From Thermoflexus sp. (lineage in GTDB: Bacteria; Chloroflexota; Anaerolineae; B4-G1; SLSP01), in contig DYKY01000006.1 in assembly GCA_020722365.1 (NCBI GenBank), positions 1 through 47,114 on the forward strand: a stretch of 47,114 nt of DNA, written 5' to 3'. The number at the start of each line of letters is the position of its first letter. Within the stretch, counting starts at the first letter, position 1. Positions 1 through 7,821 of the stretch are shown piece by piece. A model generated the notes under the pieces. It was not told where the DNA came from. It saw only the letters and a list, made by a program, of their open reading frames with translations, and ran no database searches. A program made the translations under genes and the position numbers.

Positions 1-50
1 GTGGGCGTGTGGGCGTGTGGGCGTGTGGGCGTGTGGGCGTGTGGGCGTGT
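1..50. repeat. Octamer tandem repeat at window edge
   Basis: Six exact tandem copies of the octamer GTGGGCGT fill positions 1-48, followed by GT and a T-run. The array is cut by the window edge, so its full length is unknown. It is noncoding in any convincing frame and strongly G/T biased on this strand. No gene lies between here and 384. Confidence 0.9.
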
Positions 51-132
51 TTTTGACGCTCAAAACGAGTACAAGGCCTAGGCTACAACTGAAATGAAAC
101 ACACCCAAACGATATTATAGGCCGAGCGCCGG

Positions 133-326
133 GGTAGTGGTTACATATTGACTGATGCGCTGTGATTGCATCGATTCGGCAAGGAAAAATGCCCCACTTT
201 GACGCATAAAGGCCCTGTTTTCAGGCAAAATGGTGCTAAAAAGACGCATTTTGAGGCGATTTGATCCACCCATGCTCTGTTGCTCAGTCACTTGGTGAAG
301 TCATCAGTCAAAACCTAACCACTACC
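133..326. mobile_element. MITE-like inverted-repeat element (194 bp)
   Basis: The arms 133-157 and 302-326 are inverted repeats of 25 bases with 22 matches (outer block GGTAGTGGTTA, inner block TTGACTGATG). The interior of about 145 bases has no credible ORF. This is the form expected of a nonautonomous miniature transposable element, but no target-site duplication is evident and no matching transposase lies in the window. It could also be a decayed IS end pair or a structured leader. The rest of 51-383 holds nothing I recognise apart from the ribosome-binding site of the next gene. Confidence 0.5.
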
Positions 327-383
327 ATTTATTGTAGGACTATCCCACTCAGGATTATCAGACTGTTGTCAAGGGAGTATGCT

Positions 384-827
384 ATGAAAGGCGAACCTCT
401 CATCATTTTACTGGTTGAAGATAATCTTGCTCATGCCGAGATGGTGATTCGCAATTTTCAAGATCACAGGGTGGCGAACAAAGTCATCCATCTCCTTGAC
501 GGGGAAGCAGCGCTGGACTACTTGTTTCGCCGCGGTCAGTTCGTCAACCCGGAAACCAGCCCGCGCCCACACGTGATCCTGCTTGACCTGCGCCTGCCCA
601 AAATCAGCGGCCTACAAATTCTCCAGGAGATCAAGAAAAACGAAGCCCTGCTCAGTATTCCTGTAGTGATCCTGACAACTTCTGAAGCAGAGTGTGATTT
701 AGTGATGGCCTACCAAAACTATACCAACAGTTATCTGGTCAAACCTGTCGATTTCGCCAAATTTTCACAGTTGATCAATGACCTGGGGCTATACTGGCTG
801 GACTGGAACCGGCAGCCCTGGAGTTAG
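384..827 (+). CDS. Rcp1-like single-domain response regulator
   Basis: A 147-residue stand-alone receiver protein. The acidic pocket is at E12-D13 and the phospho-acceptor Asp at about D68 in LLDLRLP. The conserved Thr lies near residue 98 in ILTTSE, and Lys120 sits in YLVKPVDF. The short acidic stretch after the first strand and the DYLFRRG segment match the cyanobacterial Rcp1/CheY-like subgroup, which usually accepts phosphate from phytochrome-type or hybrid kinases. The ATG at 384 follows a GGGAG site and starts just before the receiver fold; an upstream in-frame ATG at 261 would add unrelated sequence. No cognate kinase is adjacent; the nearest, near 43.3 kb, carries its own receiver. 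Confidence 0.88.
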   Translation: MKGEPLIILLVEDNLAHAEMVIRNFQDHRVANKVIHLLDGEAALDYLFRRGQFVNPETSPRPHVILLDLRLPKISGLQILQEIKKNEALLSIPVVILTTSEAECDLVMAYQNYTNSYLVKPVDFAKFSQLINDLGLYWLDWNRQPWS

Positions 828-866
828 CCCGCACACCCACCGCAGCAGAAACCGCACTTACGAATT

Positions 867-988
867 ATGAATCATGAATCATGAATCATGAATTCACGAT
901 TCGTAACTCGTAACTCGCAACTCGTAACTCGTAACTCGCCACTCGCCACTCGCCACTCGCCACTCGTAACTCGCCACTCGCCACTCGT
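867..988. repeat. Heptamer tandem arrays (ATGAATC)n and (TCGYMAC)n
   Basis: Positions 867-893 hold nearly four copies of ATGAATC. Positions 901-984 hold twelve consecutive in-phase copies of TCGYMAC, mixing TCGTAAC, TCGCAAC and TCGCCAC. The array ends within four bases of the stop codon of the convergent RACo-like gene. The unit is too short and lacks spacers, so this is not CRISPR. It resembles the short tandemly repeated repetitive sequences known from cyanobacteria, and similar period-7 sequences occur in other spacers of this window. Confidence 0.92.
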
Positions 989-989
989 A

Positions 990-2885
990 TCACAGGTACA
1001 TCGCATTCATATAGACCGCCGTGAAGCTCGGGTGGATGGTCAACTCGACGTAGCGAACACGCTCGCCGATTTGTGCGGCCAGACGACGCTGTTCGGCGGA
1101 GATCAGCATCTGCCGTGCGCCGGTCCCGGCGGCGTTCCCCACCTGCTGGAAGCGTTCTAGCGGCAAGGGCGGGAACATCCCGATGCGGATTGCGCTTTCC
1201 AGGTCGAGGTACGTGCCAAACGCCCCGGCGACGATGAACGTGTCGATGTCCTGCGCCGTCAACCCGGCCTCCAACAGCAGCACCTCCACACCCGCACGGA
1301 TCGCCCCCTTTGCCAACTGGATCTCATTGACGTCCCGGCGCGTCACGATCAGGTCGTGACCGTTGCCGGTGTTCGCCGCGGGCGCGAGCAGGAACGCGCC
1401 GCCGCCGTCCCACGGCACGATGCGCGGGTGATTCGGCTGGAAGCGTCCGGTGCGCTGGATGATCCCGGCGGCGCGCAGTTCCGCCACTGTGTCGAGGATA
1501 CCGGAGCCGCAAATGCCTACCGGCGGTTTTCCGCCAATCGTTTGGATATGCACACCGTCATCCAATATCTGCACATATTCCACTGCGCCGGGCGCAGCGC
1601 GCATGCCCGCGTGGATGTGCGCACCCTCGAACGCCGGGCCGGAGGCGCAAGAGCAACTCAGGATTTGCCCCTCCACCGCCAGGCTGATCTCCGTGTTGGT
1701 GCCGATGTCGAGGGCAACCGTCGGTTTCTGCGCCCGCCAGGCATCCGTCGCCAGCAGCATCGCGACGTGATCTGCGCCAACGTATCCGGCGACGTTCGGC
1801 GGCAGGTACACCTTCGCGCCGGAAGCCAGCTTCAGTCCCAGATGGCACGCGCAGATGTCCAGTGGCTCGGTGACGGCGGCGATATAGGGCGACTCGCCCA
1901 ACTGGCGCACCGGCAGCCCTGCAAAGAAATGATGAATAGCCGTATTCCCCACCACCACCGCTTCGACGATCTGTTCGTGGGTGACGCCGGCCTCCTGACA
2001 AAGCTGGTCAATCAGGTCGTTGAGGCTCTCCATCAGCCGTGCTTGCAGCAAGTGACGCCCATCGGCATGCCGGTTGGCATAGGCGATGCGGCTGACGACG
2101 TCCTCGCCATAGGCAATCTGCGGATTCATCAGCCCTGCTTTGGCCAACGTATGGCCGGTCGTCAGATCGAGCAAATAGGCCGCCATCTTCGTCGTGCCGA
2201 TGTCCACCGCGAGGCCGAGCAGCGCCTGCTCCGGGCGCAGCACACCGACGACTTCGCCGCGCGGACGCGGTTCGCTACGGTGATTCCGCCGGCGCAAGGC
2301 CAGGCGCACGGACCAATTCTGCTCGCGTAGCTTCCCGGAGAGGTCGTGCAGCACCGGCTGGTCGAAGAAGGGGCGCGGGACGTCCTGCTCCGCGAGGGCG
2401 TCGGTCAGGCGGACGGTGTCGGAGCGCAAATCGTGTAGCGTCGCCGGGACGACGGTGACATCCACACGCTTCACCACGGGATCGACGGCAACCTCACTCT
2501 CCTGGCCCTCGACCTGCAAACGCTGTGGCGTGCTCAATGAGGCGGGGGGAATGTCGATCTTCACGTCGCCTAGAGGTCGAGCCTGGCAGGCCAGCCGGTG
2601 GCCCGCCGCCAGTTCCGCCGGGTTGAACGTGCGCGTTTCAACGGAGGTGGGCGGCGTCAGTTCGCCCTGCACCAACCGCACATGGCACTTGCCGCACGCG
2701 CCCATTCCACCGCACACGGAGACGATCTCCACGCCCGCGCGCCGCGCCGCGTCAAGCAGCGTCATCCCAGGTGCGATGAGCGCCCGGCGCCCGACGGGTT
2801 CCAAATCCACTTTGTATTGTATTTCGGTATGCTGTCCAGAAAGATGCTGTTGATTTCCCACGCGCAAACCTCGCCCACTTGTCAT
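990..2885 (-). CDS. RACo-like corrinoid-protein reductive activase (2Fe-2S + ASKHA)
   Basis: About 631 residues. The N-terminal part is a plant-type [2Fe-2S] ferredoxin domain with CGGMGACGKC and a fourth Cys in LACQ (Cys 58, 64, 67 and 100 from the ATG). After a linker comes a long DUF4445/ASKHA ATPase region containing GLAVDIGTTK, VALDIGTNTE and GICGSGILD. In this family the protein reductively reactivates cob(II)alamin on corrinoid iron-sulfur or methyltransferase corrinoid proteins, with ATP use driving uphill electron transfer. No methyltransferase or corrinoid protein is nearby, so the partner is unknown. The ATG at 2885 has only a weak AGG site; a GTG at 2906 is an alternative. It converges with the response regulator across the heptamer array. 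Confidence 0.85.
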   Translation of the reverse strand: MTSGRGLRVGNQQHLSGQHTEIQYKVDLEPVGRRALIAPGMTLLDAARRAGVEIVSVCGGMGACGKCHVRLVQGELTPPTSVETRTFNPAELAAGHRLACQARPLGDVKIDIPPASLSTPQRLQVEGQESEVAVDPVVKRVDVTVVPATLHDLRSDTVRLTDALAEQDVPRPFFDQPVLHDLSGKLREQNWSVRLALRRRNHRSEPRPRGEVVGVLRPEQALLGLAVDIGTTKMAAYLLDLTTGHTLAKAGLMNPQIAYGEDVVSRIAYANRHADGRHLLQARLMESLNDLIDQLCQEAGVTHEQIVEAVVVGNTAIHHFFAGLPVRQLGESPYIAAVTEPLDICACHLGLKLASGAKVYLPPNVAGYVGADHVAMLLATDAWRAQKPTVALDIGTNTEISLAVEGQILSCSCASGPAFEGAHIHAGMRAAPGAVEYVQILDDGVHIQTIGGKPPVGICGSGILDTVAELRAAGIIQRTGRFQPNHPRIVPWDGGGAFLLAPAANTGNGHDLIVTRRDVNEIQLAKGAIRAGVEVLLLEAGLTAQDIDTFIVAGAFGTYLDLESAIRIGMFPPLPLERFQQVGNAAGTGARQMLISAEQRRLAAQIGERVRYVELTIHPSFTAVYMNAMYL

Positions 2886-2914
2886 TTTGTGCCTAAAGGG
2901 TAACACCTATTTCG

Positions 2915-3841
2915 TTGGCGTCAACTTGTCACCGCAGCGTCGAATACTTCGAAAAGACCGGCCTCGCCGTCGCCAGGCTGCAATGGCAGCTCAAGAGCCA
3001 GCCGCCGCCAATCACCCAATGGCGCGGCGAATACTTCAACGACATCACGCTCGGCGGGACGCCCGTGTTGGTGCGCAACGATGCCGCGATCAACTTCGAC
3101 TGGGGAACCGGTGCGCCTGCGCCCAGTGTGAACGCGGATCGCTTCTCGGTGCGCTGGACGCAAACGGTCAACTTCACCGCCGCGATGTACCACTTCACCC
3201 TCACGGTGGATGACGGCGCGCGGCTGTGGGTGAACGGTCACCTGCTTGTAGACGCCTGGGTTGATCAAGCCGCGCGCACATACACAGGCGATCTCTACCT
3301 GCCCAACGGCCCGGCGACCATCGAGTTGCAATACTACGAAAATGCCGGCTATGCTGTCGCCAAGCTCGCGTGGAGCGGCGGCGGGACGACACCCCCACCG
3401 CCCACACCGCCCCCTGCCGGGACCGTCATCCTGGATGATCGGGATGCCGGCTTCATCAAGGGCGGTCCGGCTGCCGGCTGGCGTTACGAGAAGGAGGGCT
3501 ACAACAATACACTCACGTGGACGACGAACAACTACAATGCCAACTCGAACTACAACTGGGGGCGCTGGTATCCCTCGCTGGCCGCGCGACGGTACGAGGT
3601 CTTCGTCTACATCCCGCATCGCTTTACCACCACCGGGCAAGCGCGCTACTGGATCAACCACGCCGATGGCTACACGCTGCGCATCGTGGATCAATCGGCG
3701 TACAGCAACCAGTGGGTGTCTTTGGGTACCTATCGCTTCCGGGGCACCGGCGAGGACTACGTCTCTCTGGCCGACGTGACCTTCGAGACCACGCGCTCCC
3801 GGCTCGTCGCCTGGGACGCAGTGAAGTGGGAGCCACGTTAA
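2915..3841 (+). CDS. 5'-truncated PA14 / golvesin-like surface protein
   Basis: The frame is open for about 308 residues but appears to begin inside a domain. Its first residues (VEYFEKTGLAVARLQW) look like the last strand of one PA14 domain, and a second PA14 domain follows at about residues 38-155 (YFNDITLGG, DDGARLWVNG, IELQYYENAGYAVAKLAW). A Pro-rich linker at about 157-167 leads to a golvesin/xanthan-lyase CBD-like beta domain to the end. PA14 domains bind glycans on secreted proteins, yet there is no signal peptide and no clear ribosome-binding site. The first possible start is a TTG only about ten bases from the divergent RACo-like gene. I infer loss of the 5' part by a deletion or rearrangement; a functional fragment is unlikely. 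Confidence 0.6.
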   Translation: MASTCHRSVEYFEKTGLAVARLQWQLKSQPPPITQWRGEYFNDITLGGTPVLVRNDAAINFDWGTGAPAPSVNADRFSVRWTQTVNFTAAMYHFTLTVDDGARLWVNGHLLVDAWVDQAARTYTGDLYLPNGPATIELQYYENAGYAVAKLAWSGGGTTPPPPTPPPAGTVILDDRDAGFIKGGPAAGWRYEKEGYNNTLTWTTNNYNANSNYNWGRWYPSLAARRYEVFVYIPHRFTTTGQARYWINHADGYTLRIVDQSAYSNQWVSLGTYRFRGTGEDYVSLADVTFETTRSRLVAWDAVKWEPR

Positions 3842-3852
3842 GTCAGGCATCA

Positions 3853-3885
3853 CGCGCCCGCTCTACACAGAGCGGGCGCGTTTTT
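3853..3885 (+). terminator. Rho-independent terminator after PA14 gene
   Basis: A perfect 12-bp GC-rich stem (3853-3864 with 3869-3880) has a four-base loop and is followed directly by five T. It lies 11 bases after the stop codon. Confidence 0.92.
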
Positions 3886-3902
3886 ATCGACCGCTATTGC
3901 CT

Positions 3903-3936
3903 TTGACAGAAAAAGTTGTTATAATATATATTATAT
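3903..3936 (+). promoter_or_regulatory. Putative promoter with 16-bp AT palindrome
   Basis: TTGACA at 3903-3908 is followed by AT-rich DNA. A -10-like TATATA or TATATT lies 16-18 bases downstream. An exact TATAAT at 3920 sits only 11 bases from the -35, too close for a normal sigma-70 pair. Positions 3920-3935 form a perfect 16-bp palindrome across the -10 region, which could be an operator. It is placed to drive the L,D-transpeptidase gene. Confidence 0.6.
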
Positions 3937-3980
3937 AAAGGTCTTAATATTCTTTGTTACGTAGCATGAGGAGAACGACG

Positions 3981-5042
3981 ATGAAGCGGCTTTATCTCTT
4001 ACTTTGTACGATCCTCGCGCTCAGCCTCTTCGCAGCTGTACCCTCAGCGTTGGCCGCAGAGTCACGTTACACTGTCCGGCCGGGTGACACGCTGTACAGC
4101 ATCTCGCGGCGCTACAATGTCAGCGTGAGCGCGCTGGCCTCGGCCAACGGGTTGACGCTGAACTCGTGGTTGTACACGGGGCAGCAGTTGGTGATCCCCG
4201 GCGCGGCTGCCGCGCCCGCACAGGCCCCGGCTGCTGCACTCTCCACGGGCAACGGCTACACCGTGAAGGCAGGCGACACGCTGCTGACCATCGCCGCGCG
4301 GCACGGCCTGCGGGTGAGCCAACTGGCAGCGGCTAACGGGCTGGCGTGGAACGCCTGGGTCTATGCCGGGCAGAGGTTGACCATCCCCGGGGTGGTGGCG
4401 GAGACGCCCGCGACCAACGAACCATTGCCAGCAGAAACGCCTGCGGAGGAAACATCAGCGCCGGTGGAAGAACCGGCAACAGTTTCAGATGGTGTCTATG
4501 TGGTGAAAGCAGGGGACAACCTTTTCCGGATTGCGCTGCGACACAATGTCACCCTGGCGGCGCTCAAAGCGGCTAACGGATTGTATTCCGACATCGTCTA
4601 CGTGGGCCAACGGCTGAAGATCCCTGCTCCCGGCAGCGCGCCGGTCGCCGCGCCCGCTGCTGCGCCGGCTCAGGGCCATGGCGCATCCGGCGAAAAGTGG
4701 ATCGACGTGAACCTCTCGGCGCAGACGATCACCGCTTATCAGGGTCAGACGGCGGTATACTGGGCGTTGGCTTCGACGGGGTTGTGGGGGACGCCCACGG
4801 TCGTCGGGACATACTACGTTTACGCCAAATACGTCTCCGCACCGATGTCCGGTCCGGGGTACTATCTGCCGAATGTGCCCCACATCATGTATTTTCATAA
4901 GGGTTATGCGATTCACGGCGCATACTGGCACACCAACTTCGGCGCGCCGATGAGTCACGGTTGCGTCAATCTGTCGCTGGCGGATGCGGAGTGGTTCTAC
5001 ACTTGGGCGCCGATGGGCACGAAGGTGGTCACGCACTACTGA
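3981..5042 (+). CDS. LysM-repeat L,D-transpeptidase (YkuD)
   Basis: 353 residues. An N-terminal signal peptide (KR then a hydrophobic stretch, cleavage near ALA-AE at about 25) is followed by three LysM peptidoglycan-binding repeats at about 30-73, 93-136 and 173-215, then a YkuD domain at about 239-351. The catalytic signature is visible: His312 in IHGAYWH and SHGCVN with Cys328. The family makes 3-3 peptide cross-links or attaches proteins to peptidoglycan outside the membrane. A GAGGAGA site precedes the ATG at 3981, excluding the slightly longer upstream start. The next gene encodes another exported protein, so the pair may serve the cell envelope. Confidence 0.93.
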   Translation: MKRLYLLLCTILALSLFAAVPSALAAESRYTVRPGDTLYSISRRYNVSVSALASANGLTLNSWLYTGQQLVIPGAAAAPAQAPAAALSTGNGYTVKAGDTLLTIAARHGLRVSQLAAANGLAWNAWVYAGQRLTIPGVVAETPATNEPLPAETPAEETSAPVEEPATVSDGVYVVKAGDNLFRIALRHNVTLAALKAANGLYSDIVYVGQRLKIPAPGSAPVAAPAAAPAQGHGASGEKWIDVNLSAQTITAYQGQTAVYWALASTGLWGTPTVVGTYYVYAKYVSAPMSGPGYYLPNVPHIMYFHKGYAIHGAYWHTNFGAPMSHGCVNLSLADAEWFYTWAPMGTKVVTHY

Positions 5043-5117
5043 GATCGGTATGAGTTAAAGCACTATTTTCCGCTGTACAATAAAGTAAGACTAGGACGAT
5101 CAGGAGGGTTAAAGAAA

Positions 5118-5714
5118 ATGAATCCGCTAACTCTGTTCAACCGGTTCAAACAAAGCGTGTCATGGTCCAAAAACATGCAACGCGGCATCATCCTGCTTTT
5201 GTGCATCGTGAGCGCCTTCTCGATCGCCGCAGGACATGCGTATGGCCCAGATCAAGGCACGATCCGCGGGGCGGCGTTTGTGGATAGCAATCGCAATGGC
5301 AAGATGGATGCCAACGAGAAGGGCCTGGGAGGGGTTTATTTCACCGTCTCCAATGGCGAATATAGCCACACCTACTATTCGGAAAACCGCACCGTGGATG
5401 AGGTCGGCAACACGTATGCGACGGGAACTTTTGGACCGGCGCCACTATCGAATGGCGGTTGGCGTGTGAAGTTCAACGTCCCTCAAGGCTACGTCGCTAC
5501 CACGCCGGCAGAGCGCGTGGTCTACGTGCCAGAATCAGGGCAAGTCACCTACGTTTACATGGGACTCTACCCCACGCGGGGCGTACCGGGTTCCGGCGGG
5601 GTGTTGCCCTTGAGCGGTATGCAGGACACCCACGCTCTGAGGGGCGCGTTGGCGCTTTTTGTGCTCGGCAGCGTTTTCTCGATTGGATTGGGAATAACGC
5701 GGCGGCGTTCGTAA
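5118..5714 (+). CDS. Exported SdrD-B-like protein with C-terminal membrane anchor
   Basis: 198 residues. An N-terminal hydrophobic segment (about 22-41) acts as signal or anchor. Then comes one SdrD-B/Cna-B-type beta-sandwich with the calcium-loop-like signature FVDSNRNGKMDANEKG at about 55-70, followed by GLGGVYFTVSN. The C-terminus has a short Pro/Gly linker, a hydrophobic helix (about 176-193) and a basic tail TRRRS, a surface-anchor layout without a clear LPXTG motif. A CAGGAGGG site precedes the ATG. It lies 75 bases after the transpeptidase gene and is probably cotranscribed. No enzymatic motif is seen; a structural or adhesive role is inferred. Confidence 0.75.
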   Translation: MNPLTLFNRFKQSVSWSKNMQRGIILLLCIVSAFSIAAGHAYGPDQGTIRGAAFVDSNRNGKMDANEKGLGGVYFTVSNGEYSHTYYSENRTVDEVGNTYATGTFGPAPLSNGGWRVKFNVPQGYVATTPAERVVYVPESGQVTYVYMGLYPTRGVPGSGGVLPLSGMQDTHALRGALALFVLGSVFSIGLGITRRRS

Positions 5715-5744
5715 CCACGCCTCCTCCCCCACCACGTGACACAG

Positions 5745-5769
5745 ACGGCGTGTGACACTCACACGCCGT
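5745..5769 (+). terminator. Hairpin, probable terminator
   Basis: A perfect 10-bp stem (5745-5754 with 5760-5769) with a five-base loop lies 31 bases after the SdrD-B-like gene. It lacks a strong T-tract, having only TTATT after the stem, so it may work weakly or with Rho. Confidence 0.6.
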
Positions 5770-5811
5770 TATTCTGTGCCAAAAGGCGATTTTATCACGA
5801 AGACGTCAGCT

Positions 5812-5846
5812 TTCGTAATTCGTTATTCATAACTCGAAATTCTCAA
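5812..5846. repeat. Degenerate heptamer-type spacer repeat
   Basis: Degenerate tandem units of the TTCGTAA / TTCATAA / CTCGAAA type occupy the spacer just before the thiI ribosome-binding region. The words resemble the TCGYMAC array near 900 but are more eroded. Confidence 0.5.
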
Positions 5847-5856
5847 CGGAGTATCT

Positions 5857-7020
5857 ATGCAAACGTATATCGTCCATTTTGGCGAGCTTGGCTTGAAGGG
5901 TCGCAACCGCGTTTTCTTTATACGCCAGTTGGCCGAGAATATCCGCGCGGCGCTGCACGACGCACAAGAAACAGAAGTAACGCCCTTTCACAGCCACGTC
6001 CTCGTCAAAGTGTTCGCTGACCTATCTGCTGAGGTTATCGAAGCGCGGCTCAGCAAAGTATTCGGCATCGCCTACTTTGCTCCAACGGTCATCACGCCCG
6101 CTGACTTCGAGGCGATCAGCCAGGCTGCATTGCGGCTCGCTGAGGGTGTGGTGACATCTGCCACGACGTTCAAAGTGGACACCACGCGCGGCGACAAGCA
6201 ATTCCCGATCTTCTCCCAGGACATGGATCGAGAAATCGGGGCGCGCATCGTGGCGCAGACCGGCGCACCGGTTAAACTCAAAAATCCAGATGTGACGGTC
6301 AACATTCAGATTTATGAGGATGCGGCTTACTGCTTCGTGCGGCGGCTGCCGGGGGCGGGTGGGTTACCGGTAGGCGTGAGTGGTCGCGTGCTGACCTTGT
6401 TTTCCGGCGGTATCGACTCGCCCGTGGCGGCGCACATGATGTTGAAGCGCGGCTGTACCCTCGACCTCCTGCACTTTCATCTGCTGCCGAATGCCGAACT
6501 GGCGCGCGTGTCCAAGATCGTGGACATGGCGCGCGCGGTACTGGCGCCTCATTACCTCGCGGCACCGCTGTACTTGATCTCCGCTGCGCCTTTCGAAGCG
6601 GCGATGGCAGACATCAACACGCGCGCCGCTACGGTCGTCTTCCGCCGCTTCATCATGCGCGCTGCTGAGCGGCTGGCGCTGCACCGCAAAGCCCTGGCGC
6701 TGGTGACAGGAGAGAGCATCGGGCAAGTGGCATCGCAAACGTTGCCGAACATCAACCTGATCAGCCAGGCGACGACGCTGCCCATTTTGCGCCCGCTCAT
6801 CGGCTACGACAAAGCCGAAATCGTCGCTGCTGCGCAGGAGATCGGCACCTACGATCTTTCGATTCAGCCATACAAAGATCCCTGTTCTATCCACGCGCGC
6901 AATCCGGCGACCTGGGCCAGTCCAGAGGAAGTCCAGCGCGTTGAGGACGAGATCGACGTGCCGACTTTGCTCGAAACGACCCTGCGCGACTACATGGATG
7001 AAGTGTGGATCGAGTTTTAG
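5857..7020 (+). CDS. thiI: tRNA 4-thiouridine synthase ThiI
   Basis: 387 residues. The order is the N-terminal ferredoxin-like part (YIVHFGELGLKGRNR), a THUMP domain at about 60-165, and a PP-loop AMP-forming domain starting with LFSGGIDSPV at about 182-190. A conserved Cys-containing block, DPCSIHARNPAT, lies near residue 345. ThiI adenylates U8 of tRNA and transfers sulfur to make s4U, and in some bacteria also supplies sulfur for thiamine thiazole. There is no C-terminal rhodanese domain, as in many non-enteric homologues, so sulfur probably comes directly from a cysteine desulfurase encoded elsewhere. The ATG at 5857 fits the family N-terminus. Confidence 0.93.
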   Translation: MQTYIVHFGELGLKGRNRVFFIRQLAENIRAALHDAQETEVTPFHSHVLVKVFADLSAEVIEARLSKVFGIAYFAPTVITPADFEAISQAALRLAEGVVTSATTFKVDTTRGDKQFPIFSQDMDREIGARIVAQTGAPVKLKNPDVTVNIQIYEDAAYCFVRRLPGAGGLPVGVSGRVLTLFSGGIDSPVAAHMMLKRGCTLDLLHFHLLPNAELARVSKIVDMARAVLAPHYLAAPLYLISAAPFEAAMADINTRAATVVFRRFIMRAAERLALHRKALALVTGESIGQVASQTLPNINLISQATTLPILRPLIGYDKAEIVAAAQEIGTYDLSIQPYKDPCSIHARNPATWASPEEVQRVEDEIDVPTLLETTLRDYMDEVWIEF

Positions 7021-7128
7021 ACTGCGTTCGCCGGTGGCAAATTCGTGAATCGAAGCTAAAATGGGGTACTACATTTCTTACAATTTGCAATCTGTAACCG
7101 GCAACTATTTTTCTGAGGAGGGTAAAAG

Positions 7129-7821
7129 ATGAGTACAATTAACCGTGTTATCATTGTCGTGGCGCTCTTGGCCCTGATGGCGTTGCTCACCGCCGTTTGC
7201 GTCTTGCCCCACATCATTCTCACCAATGTTGGGCAATGGCTGGTCGATTTAGGCCGGTACTTCAACGGCGTGCAGCCGGCCTTGCGGTTGGTTCTGGGCG
7301 TGTTGCTGGCATTGTTCCTGAACATCGTCATTCTACTTCTGATCTTCCTGGAAGTGCGTCCTGAGCACCGGCGATTCATCCGCGTGCAGCAGGTGACCGG
7401 CGGCATGGCCACCATCAGCACGGACAGCATCACGCAGCAGGTCACTTATAAGCTTGACCCGATCCCCGGTGTGCTCAAAGTCTCTCCCAAAATCAACGCG
7501 AAAGGCGACAAAGTGCGGGCCGTCGTCGATGTCGAGGTTGCCGCCGGCAGTGATGTCCCTGACCTGGCAACGCAATTGATGGAGGCGGTGAAGACGGTGT
7601 TGACCGATAGCCTGGGTCTGCAAGTCTACGGTCAGCCAGAGGTGCGGATCAAAGTTGCGGCCAGTCCCACACCTGTGGTGAAGAAACCGCAGCCCAAGCC
7701 GGAGAAACCGGCCCCAGAAATGCCGCGCCAGGTTCCGCCGGAAAAGCCCATCGAAGTTCCACCGGCGCAGGAATGGGCTGGACCGCCGCCCCTTCCCACT
7801 GCAGAGGATCGCCGAAGGTGA
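7129..7821 (+). CDS. AmaP/Asp23-like membrane-anchored envelope protein
   Basis: 230 residues. Two hydrophobic segments at about 7-30 and 50-72 form a hairpin, as in AmaP (alkaline-shock membrane anchor). An Asp23-like domain follows at about 84-182 (MATISTDSITQQVTYKL, VRAVVDVEVAAGSDVPDLA). A Pro/Lys/Glu-rich tail runs from about 184 to 230 and is probably disordered and cytoplasmic. In Firmicutes, AmaP tethers Asp23 to the membrane and links to envelope stress; here both functions appear to be in one chain. GAGGAGGG precedes the ATG. Its TGA overlaps the GTG start of scpB, so the two are translationally coupled. Confidence 0.72.
   Translation: MSTINRVIIVVALLALMALLTAVCVLPHIILTNVGQWLVDLGRYFNGVQPALRLVLGVLLALFLNIVILLLIFLEVRPEHRRFIRVQQVTGGMATISTDSITQQVTYKLDPIPGVLKVSPKINAKGDKVRAVVDVEVAAGSDVPDLATQLMEAVKTVLTDSLGLQVYGQPEVRIKVAASPTPVVKKPQPKPEKPAPEMPRQVPPEKPIEVPPAQEWAGPPPLPTAEDRRR

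Noticed and set aside
901-984. CRISPR array
   Set aside because: The unit is seven bases with no spacers and no cas genes, so this is a simple tandem array.
3920-3925. TATAAT at 3920 as the -10 partner of TTGACA at 3903
   Set aside because: The 11-base spacer is too short for a sigma-70 promoter; the downstream TATATA/TATATT boxes fit better.
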